Shown here: positions 7,568-15,283 of the stretch, piece after piece
How the letters are laid out: every line of letters starts with the position of its first letter
How positions within the stretch are numbered: position 1 is the first letter of the stretch
Origin: DATJFH01 sp035495815
GTDB taxonomy: Bacteria > Acidobacteriota > Terriglobia > Bryobacterales > Bryobacteraceae
Direction of reading: 5' to 3'
Assembly: GCA_035495815.1 (NCBI GenBank)
Contig: DATJFH010000045.1
Span: forward strand, 1-15,641
DNA length: 15,641 nucleotides
Notes under the pieces: model-generated
What the model was told of the DNA's origin: nothing
What the model saw: the letters and a program-made list of their open reading frames with translations, nothing else
Database searches by the model: none
Translations under genes and position numbers: made by a program

Positions 7568-7594
7568 CAGCGTATCATCTAGATACATACGCTG
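7568..7594. promoter_or_regulatory. Palindrome abutting the receptor start codon
   Basis: CAGCGTAT (7568-7575) and ATACGCTG (7587-7594) are a perfect 8-bp inverted repeat whose right arm touches the ATG at 7595. The palindrome ATCTAGAT (7577-7584) sits at the centre. No Shine-Dalgarno is present. TCGACA (7561-7566) with TACATA (7584-7589) at 17-nt spacing is a weak possible promoter that would start transcription at about the ATG, i.e. a leaderless message. Operator or translational hairpin are both possible. Confidence 0.45.
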
Positions 7595-10500
7595 ATGTCT
7601 ATTTACCTCGTACTCCTTTTATTACTGGTGAGCCCAGCGTTTGCCGCGCAGCAGAGCGGCACTGTTCGCTCAGGCGAACTGACCATTCCGGGGGCGACCA
7701 TCACGGCTGCGAAAGGAGACGAAAAGCGGATCACCACATCGGACGACAACGGCCAGTACAGTTTCGCCGATCTGCCGGCGGGGACCTGGACGATGAAGGT
7801 GGAGATGTTCGGCTTCCGGGTTTTGGAGCGGGAGGTAACGGTTGCGGACCAGGCAGCGCGGGTCGATTTCGGGCTCGAATTGAAGCCGCTTTCCGAGGCG
7901 TCTCCTGTCTCTTCGGCGAAGCCGGCTCCGGCAGTGAAGGAAGGGGCCGCGGGCACGCCTGCGAACGCTCAGGCAGGGCGAGCGGGCCGGGAGCCGCGGC
8001 AGACGGGGTCCCGCGGACGCGGCGGTCCGGGCCAGGGACCGGAACCGGGGGGCAACCAGGTATTTCAGAATCTGAACCTGAACGACACGGCGGAAGGTCA
8101 GGCCATGGCGGCCAACGAAGGTCCGCGGCCGGACAGCGGCGGTTTCGACCCCGCGCAGGGTGGCGCGACCGAATCCTTACTCGTGAACGGCAGTTTGAGC
8201 AATGGCCTGGACGCGCCGGGCCAGCAGGGATCCTTCGATTATTACCGGCGTGACGAATTCGGCCGTGGATTCGAAGGCGGATTTGGCGGCGGACCCGATG
8301 GCGGCTTTGGAGGTCCCGGCGGACCCGTCGGACCCGGTGGACCCGGTGGGCCGCCCGGCGGCGGACCGGGCAGCGGTTTCGGTGGACCGGGCGGCCGTGG
8401 ACCCGGTGGACCGGGCGGCGGTCCTGGAGGTCGAGGCGGACCCGGCGGCGGGCCGGGCTTTGGCGGACCGGGCGGCTATAGCGGCCGCGGCTCGAGCGGA
8501 AGGGGAAGCAGTTCCGGCGGTTTCGGTTCGCGCGGGTCGCGGTCATCGAGAAGTTCCAGCGGGAGCAGCAGCTTCGGAAACCGGCGCTATTCCGGCGGAC
8601 GGAATCGCATCAACAGCTCACTGTCTCTGACCGTGCGCAACTCCGCCGCGGATGCCCGGCCCTATTCGCTGACCGGGCAATTCCTGCCCAAGCCCTCCTA
8701 CGCCAACAACCGGTTCAGCTTCACCAGCGGCGGCGCGCTCAACATCCCCAAAATCATTCACAACGACAAAATCTTTTTCTTCTTCAATTATTTTGGGAAC
8801 CGCTCGCGAAACGGCGTCGACAGGCTGGGGACGGCGCCGACGCCGCTCGAGCGGGCGGGCGATTTCTCGCAATCCTTCACGCAGCAGCCGGTGAATATCT
8901 TCGATCCCGCCAATCACGCGCCTCTGCCCGGGAACCGGGTTCCGACGAGCCGCCTGAATTCAGCGTCCCTGGGGCTGCTGCCGTTCATCCCCATGCCCAA
9001 CCAGCCGGGGGCGGTGCAGAACTACCAGTTGATCACGTCGGCGCCTTCGAACTCCGACAACATCGGCCTGCGCGTGAATTACAACCTCTCGAGGAAAGAC
9101 CGGCTGGACAGCAATTTCAATTTCCAGAATCGCAGCGCCACGGCGCTGCAACTTTTCGGATTCCGGGACCGCGTCAGCGGCGACGGATTCAGCCAGAGCC
9201 TGGGCTGGAGCCACACGTTCGCATCACGAATGGTCAGCTCGGCGCGATTGAGCATCAGCCGCAATACGAGCGAGACCGTTCCGTTTTTCGCCTACACGAG
9301 CGACGTCGCGGCCCAGCTCGGGATTAAGGGAACCTCCAGCGAGCCGATCAATTTCGGCCCGCCCAATCTCACCTTCACCAACTTCGGCGGGCTGACGGAC
9401 GCCAGCCCGCTGCTGCGCCGCGACCAGACGTTTTCCGCCAGCGAAGGTCTCCAGTTCACGAAGAAGACTCACAATGTTTCGGCCGGCGGATCGTTCCGGC
9501 GGCTGCAGCTCAACAGCCGTACCGACGCCAACGCCCGCGGCACATTCAGCTTCAGCGGCCTGGCGACCAGCGCGTTCGACGCCAACGGGCAGCCGCTGCC
9601 CTTCACCGGCTACGATTTCGCCGACTTCCTGTTCGGCTTGCCGCAATCGAGCTCCGTTCGCTTCGGCAGCGCCAACACGTACTTCCGCGGCTCGGTCTTC
9701 AACGGCTACGCGCAGGACGACTGGCGCATCACGACGCGGCTGACGATGATCGCCGGTCTGCGCTATGAATATTTCACGCCGTACACGGAAAAATACGGAC
9801 GCATCGCCAACCTGGACATCGCGCCCGGCTTCAAAGGCGCGGCGGTGGTGACGCCCGGCGCCAGCGGTCCGTACTCGGGCGCTTTCCCGGATGCGCTGGT
9901 CAACCCGGACAAGAACAACGTATCGCCGATCTTCGGCTTCGCCTGGCGGCCGACCAGCAAGGGACGGCTGATGATCCGGGGCGGATACAGGACGTTCTTC
10001 ATCGGCTCCACCTACGGCCAGTTCGCTTCGCGCCTGGCGTCGCAGCCGCCCTTTGCCAACACGGCCATGCTGACCTCCAGCACGCTGCATCCCCTGACGC
10101 TGCAAAACGGCTTCCCCGCCCTGCCCTCGACAACGATCACCAACAGCTACGCCATCGACCGCAATTACCGGCTGCCGTATGTGCAGAGCTGGAATTTCAG
10201 CGTGCAGCGCGAGTTTCCGCATGCCATCGTCCTCGAGGCAAGTTACCAGGGCAACAAGGGCACACGCCTCGACATCCAGCGTTTGCCGAACCGCGCCGCG
10301 CCGGGCTCTCCACTCACCGCCGAGGACCGCCGGCAGATCGGCAACGCGACGGGCTTCACTTTCGCCAGCTCGGAAGGCAACTCCATCTATCATTCCGGCC
10401 AGTTCCGACTGATGCGGCGTTTCCAGCGAGGGGTTTCGCTTTATGCCACTTATACATATTCCAAGTCGATCGACGACGCCTCGTCCATCGGCGGCGGCGG

Positions 10501-11101
10501 GACGACGGTGGTGCAGAACGATCTCGATTTTCACGCCGAGCGCGGGGTGTCGAGCTTCAACCGTCCGCACGTTCTCTCGGTGAACTACATGCTGGCGTCA
10601 CCGGCGGGCAAGGGCGCGTTCCTGTCGTCGAATAGCCGGGCGGGCAAGCTGCTGCAGGACTGGACGCTCAGCGGAGGCGTCATCGCGCGGTCGGGATCAC
10701 CGTTCACGGCGCGGGTTTTGGGGAATCAATCGAACACCGGCGGCACCGGCGCCGTAGGCAGCGGACGCGCGGACTCGACCGGACTGCCACTCGATCCTAC
10801 CGTCTCCGGCCAATACTTCAACCTGGCGGCGTTCTCCATTCCGAAAGCCGGTACTTACGGCAACGCGGGCCGGAACACGATCCTCGGGCCGGCCAACTTC
10901 TCGCTGAACCTGTCGCTCTCGCGAAGCTTCCGCCTGGGTGACGACCGGCGCCGGCTCGAGACCCGCGTCGAAGCCACCAATTTCACCAACCATCCGGGTA
11001 TCGCCGGTCTGAACACGATCGTCAACGCATCCAACTTCGGCCTGCCTGAGTCCACGCAGGGAATGCGGACACTCTCAGCTACCATGCGGTTCCGATTTTA
11101 A
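7595..11101 (+). CDS. Oar-like outer-membrane receptor with carboxypeptidase-regulatory domain
   Basis: An 1168-residue TonB-receptor-like protein of the type expanded in Acidobacteria. A signal peptide covers residues 1-18 (hydrophobic LVLLLLLVSPAFAA, oddly without N-terminal Lys/Arg). A carboxypeptidase-regulatory-like beta-sandwich follows at about 20-96 (GATITAAKGDEKRITTSDDNGQYSFADLPAG...). Residues 100-160 form a Pro/Gly/Arg linker. A very Gly-rich tract occupies about 221-300 and a Ser/Arg tract 296-330. The rest is a beta-barrel with alternating aromatic strands (DKIFFFFNYFGNRSRN, FNGYAQDDWRITTRLTMIAGLRYEYF), ending in MRFRF, the usual C-terminal aromatic signal for outer-membrane insertion. 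I cannot recognise a canonical plug domain by eye; the Gly-rich region is where it would be expected. A TAG stop at 7580-7582 limits any upstream extension. The VWFA gene starts 11 nt downstream. The substrate is unknown. Confidence 0.9.
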   Translation: MSIYLVLLLLLVSPAFAAQQSGTVRSGELTIPGATITAAKGDEKRITTSDDNGQYSFADLPAGTWTMKVEMFGFRVLEREVTVADQAARVDFGLELKPLSEASPVSSAKPAPAVKEGAAGTPANAQAGRAGREPRQTGSRGRGGPGQGPEPGGNQVFQNLNLNDTAEGQAMAANEGPRPDSGGFDPAQGGATESLLVNGSLSNGLDAPGQQGSFDYYRRDEFGRGFEGGFGGGPDGGFGGPGGPVGPGGPGGPPGGGPGSGFGGPGGRGPGGPGGGPGGRGGPGGGPGFGGPGGYSGRGSSGRGSSSGGFGSRGSRSSRSSSGSSSFGNRRYSGGRNRINSSLSLTVRNSAADARPYSLTGQFLPKPSYANNRFSFTSGGALNIPKIIHNDKIFFFFNYFGNRSRNGVDRLGTAPTPLERAGDFSQSFTQQPVNIFDPANHAPLPGNRVPTSRLNSASLGLLPFIPMPNQPGAVQNYQLITSAPSNSDNIGLRVNYNLSRKDRLDSNFNFQNRSATALQLFGFRDRVSGDGFSQSLGWSHTFASRMVSSARLSISRNTSETVPFFAYTSDVAAQLGIKGTSSEPINFGPPNLTFTNFGGLTDASPLLRRDQTFSASEGLQFTKKTHNVSAGGSFRRLQLNSRTDANARGTFSFSGLATSAFDANGQPLPFTGYDFADFLFGLPQSSSVRFGSANTYFRGSVFNGYAQDDWRITTRLTMIAGLRYEYFTPYTEKYGRIANLDIAPGFKGAAVVTPGASGPYSGAFPDALVNPDKNNVSPIFGFAWRPTSKGRLMIRGGYRTFFIGSTYGQFASRLASQPPFANTAMLTSSTLHPLTLQNGFPALPSTTITNSYAIDRNYRLPYVQSWNFSVQREFPHAIVLEASYQGNKGTRLDIQRLPNRAAPGSPLTAEDRRQIGNATGFTFASSEGNSIYHSGQFRLMRRFQRGVSLYATYTYSKSIDDASSIGGGGTTVVQNDLDFHAERGVSSFNRPHVLSVNYMLASPAGKGAFLSSNSRAGKLLQDWTLSGGVIARSGSPFTARVLGNQSNTGGTGAVGSGRADSTGLPLDPTVSGQYFNLAAFSIPKAGTYGNAGRNTILGPANFSLNLSLSRSFRLGDDRRRLETRVEATNFTNHPGIAGLNTIVNASNFGLPESTQGMRTLSATMRFRF
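8255..8584 (+). repeat. Gly/Pro-rich low-complexity coding tract in the receptor
   Basis: Residues 221-330 of the receptor are dominated by GGPGG-type repeats with Phe and Arg interspersed, then Ser/Arg/Gly. A short part reads as collagen-like G-x-y triplets (GPG GPV GPG GPG GPP). At DNA level it is an irregular GGCGGACCCGG-type repeat, prone to length change. It is in frame throughout. Confidence 0.85.
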
Positions 11102-11112
11102 GAGTTAACGCT

Positions 11113-13320
11113 ATGTTCTTTGACAGACTCAGCCACGCATTCGCAGTCAGGAGGGACGGGCGCTTCCGCCTGTCCGCGGAGGCCGGGGCGCGGCCGCTGA
11201 AATTTTACGCGGGAGCTCTTCTTCGTCTCTTCCTGGCGCTCAGCGCGGCGGCGCAGCAGCCCGAAGGCCCCATCACCACTTTCAAAACCACCAGCAATCT
11301 GGTGATCATCAATGTCTTTGTCCGCGACAAATCCGGCGCGGCGGTGGAAGGGCTCAAGAAGGAAGATTTCAAGCTGCTCGAGGACGGCAAGGCGCAGAAC
11401 ATCGCCGTGTTCGAATTTCAGAAGCTGGAGGAGGCTCCGGCGACCGCGCAGCAGCCCGCGCCCGGAATCGCGGAGGCTCCGAAGCGGGAAGCGGCCAAGC
11501 CCGCCGAGTTCAGACCGGCGCCTTCGATCAAGCCATCGAAGCCGGGCGAAGTCCGCTACCGCGACAGGCGGCTGATCGCGCTGTTGTTCGACATGTCGTC
11601 GATGCCGCAGCCGGATCAGATCCGCGCCCAGGAAGCCGCGCAGAAGTTTCTGAAAACCCAAATGAGCCCGGCGGACGTGGTCTCGATTCTCACCTTCTCG
11701 AACAGCCTGAAAGTGGAACAGGACTTCACCGACGACCGCGACCAGCTGGCCAAAGTGATCCGGAGCCTGCGCGTGGGCGAGGGCAGCACGCTGGCCGGTG
11801 ACGCCGACACCGCGGACGCCGATGCGGGCGAGGACACACAGGCGGCGTTCACGGCGGACGAAACCGAATTCAACATCTTCAACACGGATCGCAAGTTGAG
11901 CGCGCTGGAATCGGCGGCGAAGATGCTCGGCTCGCTGCCCGAACGCAAAGCGCTGGTGTACTTCTCGAGCGGCGTCGGCAAGACGGGCACGGAGAACGAA
12001 TCGCAGCTCCGGTCGACGGTCAATGCGGCAGTGCGCGCCAATGTGGCTTTCTACCCGGTCGACGCGCGAGGGCTGGTGGCCCTGCCTCCAGGCGGCGACG
12101 CCACTCAGGGCGCCCCGCGGGGCACGGGCGCATTCACCGGCGACGCAGCCCGAAAGAGCCGCGACAAATTCAACAACCAGCAGGAAACGCTGACCACGCT
12201 GGCGGCCGACACCGGCGGCAAGGCCCTGCTCGACGATAACGAGCTTTCACTTGGAATCAAGCAGGCGCAGCAGGACATCCGCAGCTACTACATTCTCGGC
12301 TACTACAGCAGCAACGGGGCCCTGGACGGGAAGTTCCGCAAGGTCGGGCTCAGCCTGGTGGGAACCAGGAGCGCCGGCCTGAAATTGGACTATCGCTCCG
12401 GCTATTTCAGCGCCAAGGACTTCAAACGGTTCAACGCCGATGACAAGGAGCGGCAACTCGAGGAGGCCCTGCTGCTGGGCGATCCGATCACGGATCTGCC
12501 GCTGGCGATCGAAGTGGATTACTTCCGCCTGACTCCCGAGCGCTACTTCATTCCGATCTCGGTAAAGATCCCGGGCTCGGAGATCACGGTGGCCAGGAAA
12601 GGTCCCAACGAGACCACCGAATTCGATTTCATCGGGCAGGTCCGCGACACCAGGAGCGCCATCGTGGCCAACGTACGCGACGGCATCAAGGTCAAGTTGA
12701 CGGAGGAGAACGCCGCCGCGCTGGGCAAGAAGAGCATTCAATACGACAGCGGATTCACGCTGGCTCCGGGGAAGTATCAGCTCAAATTCCTGGCGCGGGA
12801 GAACCAGACCGGCAAGATGGGCACGTTCGAGACGACCTTCGTGGTTCCGGACCTGACGCTGGCGCAGCGCGGGCTGCCGATCAGCTCGGTGGTGTGGTCG
12901 AACCAGCGGGAGCCCCTGAGCGCGGCTGTCGGCTCAGCGTCATCACAGAAGAAGCTCACCGCCATCCACCCGCTGGTGCGGGACGGCCAGAAGCTGATCC
13001 CGAGCGTCACCCGGGTGTTCCGGAAGGACCAGAACCTGTTCGTATACTTCGAAGTCTATGACCCGGCGACGGACGCTTCGAAGAAGACGTCGAGCGTGGT
13101 TGCGACTTTGAGCTTCTATCGAGGGAAGGCGAAGATCTCGGAGTCCGAGCCGATACGGGTTACGCAGACTCCCAAAAACCGCCCGCACATGGCGCCGTTC
13201 CAGTTCCAGACGGCGCTGGCGAAGCTGAATCCCGGGAGGTACATCTGCCAGGTGAACGTCGTGGACGAACTGGGGAGGAAGTTCGCTTTCTCACGAGCGC
13301 CGGTGGTGATCGTACCGTAG
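11113..13320 (+). CDS. VWFA-related protein of the acidobacterial type
   Basis: A 735-residue exported protein resembling the VWFA-related acidobacterial domain family; molecular role unknown. A hydrophobic export segment lies at about residues 29-48 (LKFYAGALLRLFLALSAAAQQ). A short beta domain (FKTTSNLVIINVFVRDKSGAAV to NIAVFEFQ) and a Pro/Ala linker precede the von Willebrand A domain, about 152-400. The metal site motif is degenerate, D160-M-S162-S-M164, lacking the last Ser of DxSxS. An Asp-rich stretch lies at 230-242. The C-terminal 300 residues look like beta-rich domains and end at AFSRAPVVIVP. The gene begins 11 nt after the receptor stop, so the two are probably co-transcribed. The start is uncertain: AAGAG stands before ATG 11113, but the 28 residues ahead of the hydrophobic core make an unusually long n-region. 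Confidence 0.88.
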   Translation: MFFDRLSHAFAVRRDGRFRLSAEAGARPLKFYAGALLRLFLALSAAAQQPEGPITTFKTTSNLVIINVFVRDKSGAAVEGLKKEDFKLLEDGKAQNIAVFEFQKLEEAPATAQQPAPGIAEAPKREAAKPAEFRPAPSIKPSKPGEVRYRDRRLIALLFDMSSMPQPDQIRAQEAAQKFLKTQMSPADVVSILTFSNSLKVEQDFTDDRDQLAKVIRSLRVGEGSTLAGDADTADADAGEDTQAAFTADETEFNIFNTDRKLSALESAAKMLGSLPERKALVYFSSGVGKTGTENESQLRSTVNAAVRANVAFYPVDARGLVALPPGGDATQGAPRGTGAFTGDAARKSRDKFNNQQETLTTLAADTGGKALLDDNELSLGIKQAQQDIRSYYILGYYSSNGALDGKFRKVGLSLVGTRSAGLKLDYRSGYFSAKDFKRFNADDKERQLEEALLLGDPITDLPLAIEVDYFRLTPERYFIPISVKIPGSEITVARKGPNETTEFDFIGQVRDTRSAIVANVRDGIKVKLTEENAAALGKKSIQYDSGFTLAPGKYQLKFLARENQTGKMGTFETTFVVPDLTLAQRGLPISSVVWSNQREPLSAAVGSASSQKKLTAIHPLVRDGQKLIPSVTRVFRKDQNLFVYFEVYDPATDASKKTSSVVATLSFYRGKAKISESEPIRVTQTPKNRPHMAPFQFQTALAKLNPGRYICQVNVVDELGRKFAFSRAPVVIVP
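11149..11154 (+). promoter_or_regulatory. Strong Shine-Dalgarno sequence inside the VWFA 5' end
   Basis: AGGAGG at 11149-11154 falls within the first 15 codons of the annotated VWFA frame. The only nearby in-frame start-like codon is CTG at 11170, 15 nt downstream; it would give a more normal signal peptide. Spacing is long and CTG is rare, so this is recorded as a doubt about the start rather than a correction. Confidence 0.25.
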
Positions 13321-13348
13321 ATCGTACACCCGGCCGACCGGAGACGCA

Positions 13349-13882
13349 TCAGTTTTTGTGGCCTAAGCGGCTACAGGCGTCCGCCGCGCCGCTGATATCA
13401 ACGGCGGTGCTGCCTTCCTCGATGTAGGCTATTTTCCCTTCCTTGTCCACCAGGAACGTGGCTCGATTGGCGATGCCACGCTCGGGCATCAGGACCCCAT
13501 AGGCGGCCGCCACCTTACGATTGGCAAAATCGCTGAGAATCGGGAAGGAGAGGGAGAGCTTCTTGGCAAACTCGGACTGGGAGGGGGTGTTGTCCGTACT
13601 GACACCGAAGACCTGCGTATCGGCGCCTTCGAATTTTGAGATACCAGCCTGGTATCCCGACATTTCCTTCGTTCAACCACCGGTGAACGCCGCGGGGAAG
13701 AAGGCGAGAGCCACATTCTTCTTTCCACGGAAATCGGAGAGCTTCACCTTCTTGCCCTGAGTGGACGGCAATTCGAAGTCCGGCGCCATGTCGCCGACTT
13801 TGAGGTGCGTCTTGGGCGGGGCCTGAGCCACCAGAAGGGTTGCAAGGCCGGAGCACAAAATCGACAGAGCTAATCTCTTCAT
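13349..13882 (-). CDS. Secreted selenocysteine-containing peroxiredoxin (in-frame TGA = Sec70)
   Basis: One gene of 177 residues read through a TGA at 13675-13673. A peroxiredoxin of the AhpC/TSA-Bcp type, which reduces hydroperoxides using thiols. Signal peptide 1-19 (MKRLALSILCSGLATLLVA), then the thioredoxin-fold core: VGDMAPDFELPS, KVKLSDFRGKKNVALAFFP, and the active-site loop PAAFTGG-U-TKEM, i.e. PxxxTxxC with the peroxidatic Cys replaced by the TGA codon. Downstream the same frame gives FGVSTDNTPSQSEFAKKL, FPILSDFANRKVAAAYGV and NRATFLVDKEGKI, all normal family motifs, with no further stop. Cys170 near the C-terminus is the only Cys left in the mature chain and might be the resolving residue. 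ATG 13882 is chosen over GTG 13900 because it starts the signal peptide. A hairpin at 13638-13658 fits a bacterial SECIS. It lies 105 nt downstream of the permease gene. Alternative: a nonsense mutation exactly at the catalytic codon, less likely. Confidence 0.87.
13638..13658 (-). promoter_or_regulatory. Candidate bacterial SECIS element
   Basis: Starting 15 nt after the TGA, the transcript folds as a 9-bp stem (GGGATACCA with TGGTATCTC, one G:U) around GGC; if the top A:U pair is open the loop is AGGCU. The central 17 nt (13640-13656) is a perfect inverted repeat. Distance from TGA to loop (22-23 nt), small loop and G among the first two loop bases fit the known bacterial SECIS pattern, and AGGCU resembles the AGGUCU loop of E. 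coli fdhF. It lies within the coding frame, as bacterial SECIS elements do. Confidence 0.7.
13673..13675 (-). other. In-frame TGA read as selenocysteine
   Basis: The codon stands between FTGG and TKEM, exactly where peroxiredoxins have their peroxidatic Cys (TGT or TGC). Both flanks are in one frame and strongly conserved in type. The DUF1326, permease and D-amino-acid enzyme genes in this window end in TGA, so TGA is not simply reassigned and recoding would need a local signal. Confidence 0.8.
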
Positions 13883-13987
13883 CTCAAGGCTATAGTACAC
13901 CCTTTTGGCGCCGCGGAGGGTGTGAGAATCGCGCCGGAGGCAGATCGCCTTGTCCGGGGCCGGAGACCGGGGGCGGCCATAAACGGC

Positions 13988-15283
13988 TCAACTCGCCGGC
14001 TTCGGGCGTTTGTGGGAAGCGGCTTGCATGAAATAAAGGATCAGGCCGGCGGCTATCGCGGCCACGAGCGGTCCCAGTTCCGCCAACGGAGCGCGGATCA
14101 GCAGCCAGGCGCACATCGCGAGAGCCGCGCCCGCGACCCAGGGTCCGCCCGCCACCGCAAATACCGCCGCCGGCGCCGAAGCCTTGGTTCGCAGAACCGG
14201 CAGCGCGGCGCAGGTAGAGGCATAGACCAGCAGCCTGGCTACGGTGCTGATCGTCACCGCGCCGAGAAAGGTTCCGGACAGGGTCATGGCCAGCATGACG
14301 GCGGCGGTGACCAGAATCGCCGCGAGCGGCGACTGAAACCGGCGTTGCGTGCCCGCCAGGAACGCCGGCAGTTGGCCCTGGATTGACATGGCGAACGGGA
14401 GGCGCGAGGCGGAAAGCAGCGTAATATGCAGGTTGCCGAGGATCGAAACCACGATGCCGAGCACGATGAAGGTCGTGCCGCCCGCGCCGAGGAAACGCCG
14501 GCCGGCGTCCGCGAGCGGGCGGGTGGAAGTTTCTAGTGAAGGCAGCACGCCGATGCAAACGGCCAGGATGAGCGTGTAGATCAGCGCGATGATCGAGATC
14601 GCGGTGAGCAGGGCGCGCGGCAGTGATTTCTGGGGCTCGCGCATCTCGCCGCCGGGCACGGCGGCCATTTCGAATCCGGTCAAGGCGTACACCATCAACA
14701 GGACCGCAGTGGAAAAATCTCCGGCCGAAGGAGCCGCGCTCAGCGCCAGGCGCCCGGGGTCGATCGCGAACAATCCAACCGTGCAGAAGACGGCGATCGG
14801 GGCCAGCTTCCCGGCGGTGAACAGGTGGTTCACAATCGCGGCGTTGCGGATCCCGAGCGCGTTTATCAACGCCAGCGACGATACGAGCGCGGCCGAAAAA
14901 AGCGTCCGCCCGGCGCCCTCCTGCACCTGCATCCCGAACGAACCGAGGTAGCTCAGCAAGAGGTTCGTGTTGGCGGCGAAGGCGCTGACCCGCGCCAGCC
15001 ACATCAGCCAGCCGACTTCGAATCCGGCCAGCGGTCCGAACGCGGCGCTTGCGTAGAGATATGGTCCCCCGGTGTCCCGGAAGCGGCTGCCCACTTCGGC
15101 GAAACAGAGAACCACCAGGGCCGCGAAGAGCGCGCAAGCCAGGCACGCAAGCAGGCTGTAAGTCCCGGCCAGCGCGTAGACCTTTCCCGGCAGGCCGAAG
15201 ATGCCGGCCCCAATTACGGCATTGATCGTGATCGCGACGAGGTCGCGCTCGCGCAGCGACCGTGTCAAAGATGCGGCGCTCAT
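13988..15283 (-). CDS. APC-superfamily amino-acid permease
   Basis: A 431-residue inner-membrane transporter with about twelve hydrophobic segments, of the amino acid-polyamine-organocation superfamily. The unwound helix 1 motif is clear (NAVIGAGIFGLPG), followed by FAEVGSRFRDTGGPYLYA (helices 2-3) and, in helix 6, VYALTGFEMAAVPGGEMREP with the following KSLPRAL, all typical of APC porters. The open frame extends to 15376, but the start at 15283 is chosen because MSAASLTRSLRERDLVAITINAV is the normal cytoplasmic N-terminus and its ATG overlaps the TGA of the upstream gene as ATGA, implying translational coupling. The substrate cannot be read from sequence; the upstream D-amino-acid enzyme suggests an amino acid, possibly a D-enantiomer, threonine or serine. 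The C-terminus is KRPKPAS. Confidence 0.92.
   Translation of the reverse strand: MSAASLTRSLRERDLVAITINAVIGAGIFGLPGKVYALAGTYSLLACLACALFAALVVLCFAEVGSRFRDTGGPYLYASAAFGPLAGFEVGWLMWLARVSAFAANTNLLLSYLGSFGMQVQEGAGRTLFSAALVSSLALINALGIRNAAIVNHLFTAGKLAPIAVFCTVGLFAIDPGRLALSAAPSAGDFSTAVLLMVYALTGFEMAAVPGGEMREPQKSLPRALLTAISIIALIYTLILAVCIGVLPSLETSTRPLADAGRRFLGAGGTTFIVLGIVVSILGNLHITLLSASRLPFAMSIQGQLPAFLAGTQRRFQSPLAAILVTAAVMLAMTLSGTFLGAVTISTVARLLVYASTCAALPVLRTKASAPAAVFAVAGGPWVAGAALAMCAWLLIRAPLAELGPLVAAIAAGLILYFMQAASHKRPKPAS

Noticed and set aside
9224..10570. 448-codon minus-strand open frame inside the receptor gene
   Set aside because: Its product is Arg/Ala/Glu/Gly-rich without motifs and it is antisense to well-supported beta-barrel coding sequence; a high-GC artefact.
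13349..13900. Peroxiredoxin pseudogene broken by a nonsense mutation
   Set aside because: The single stop falls exactly on the catalytic Cys codon, is TGA, keeps the frame, and is followed by a SECIS-like hairpin; every other position looks under selection. Kept as the main alternative, not the preferred one.
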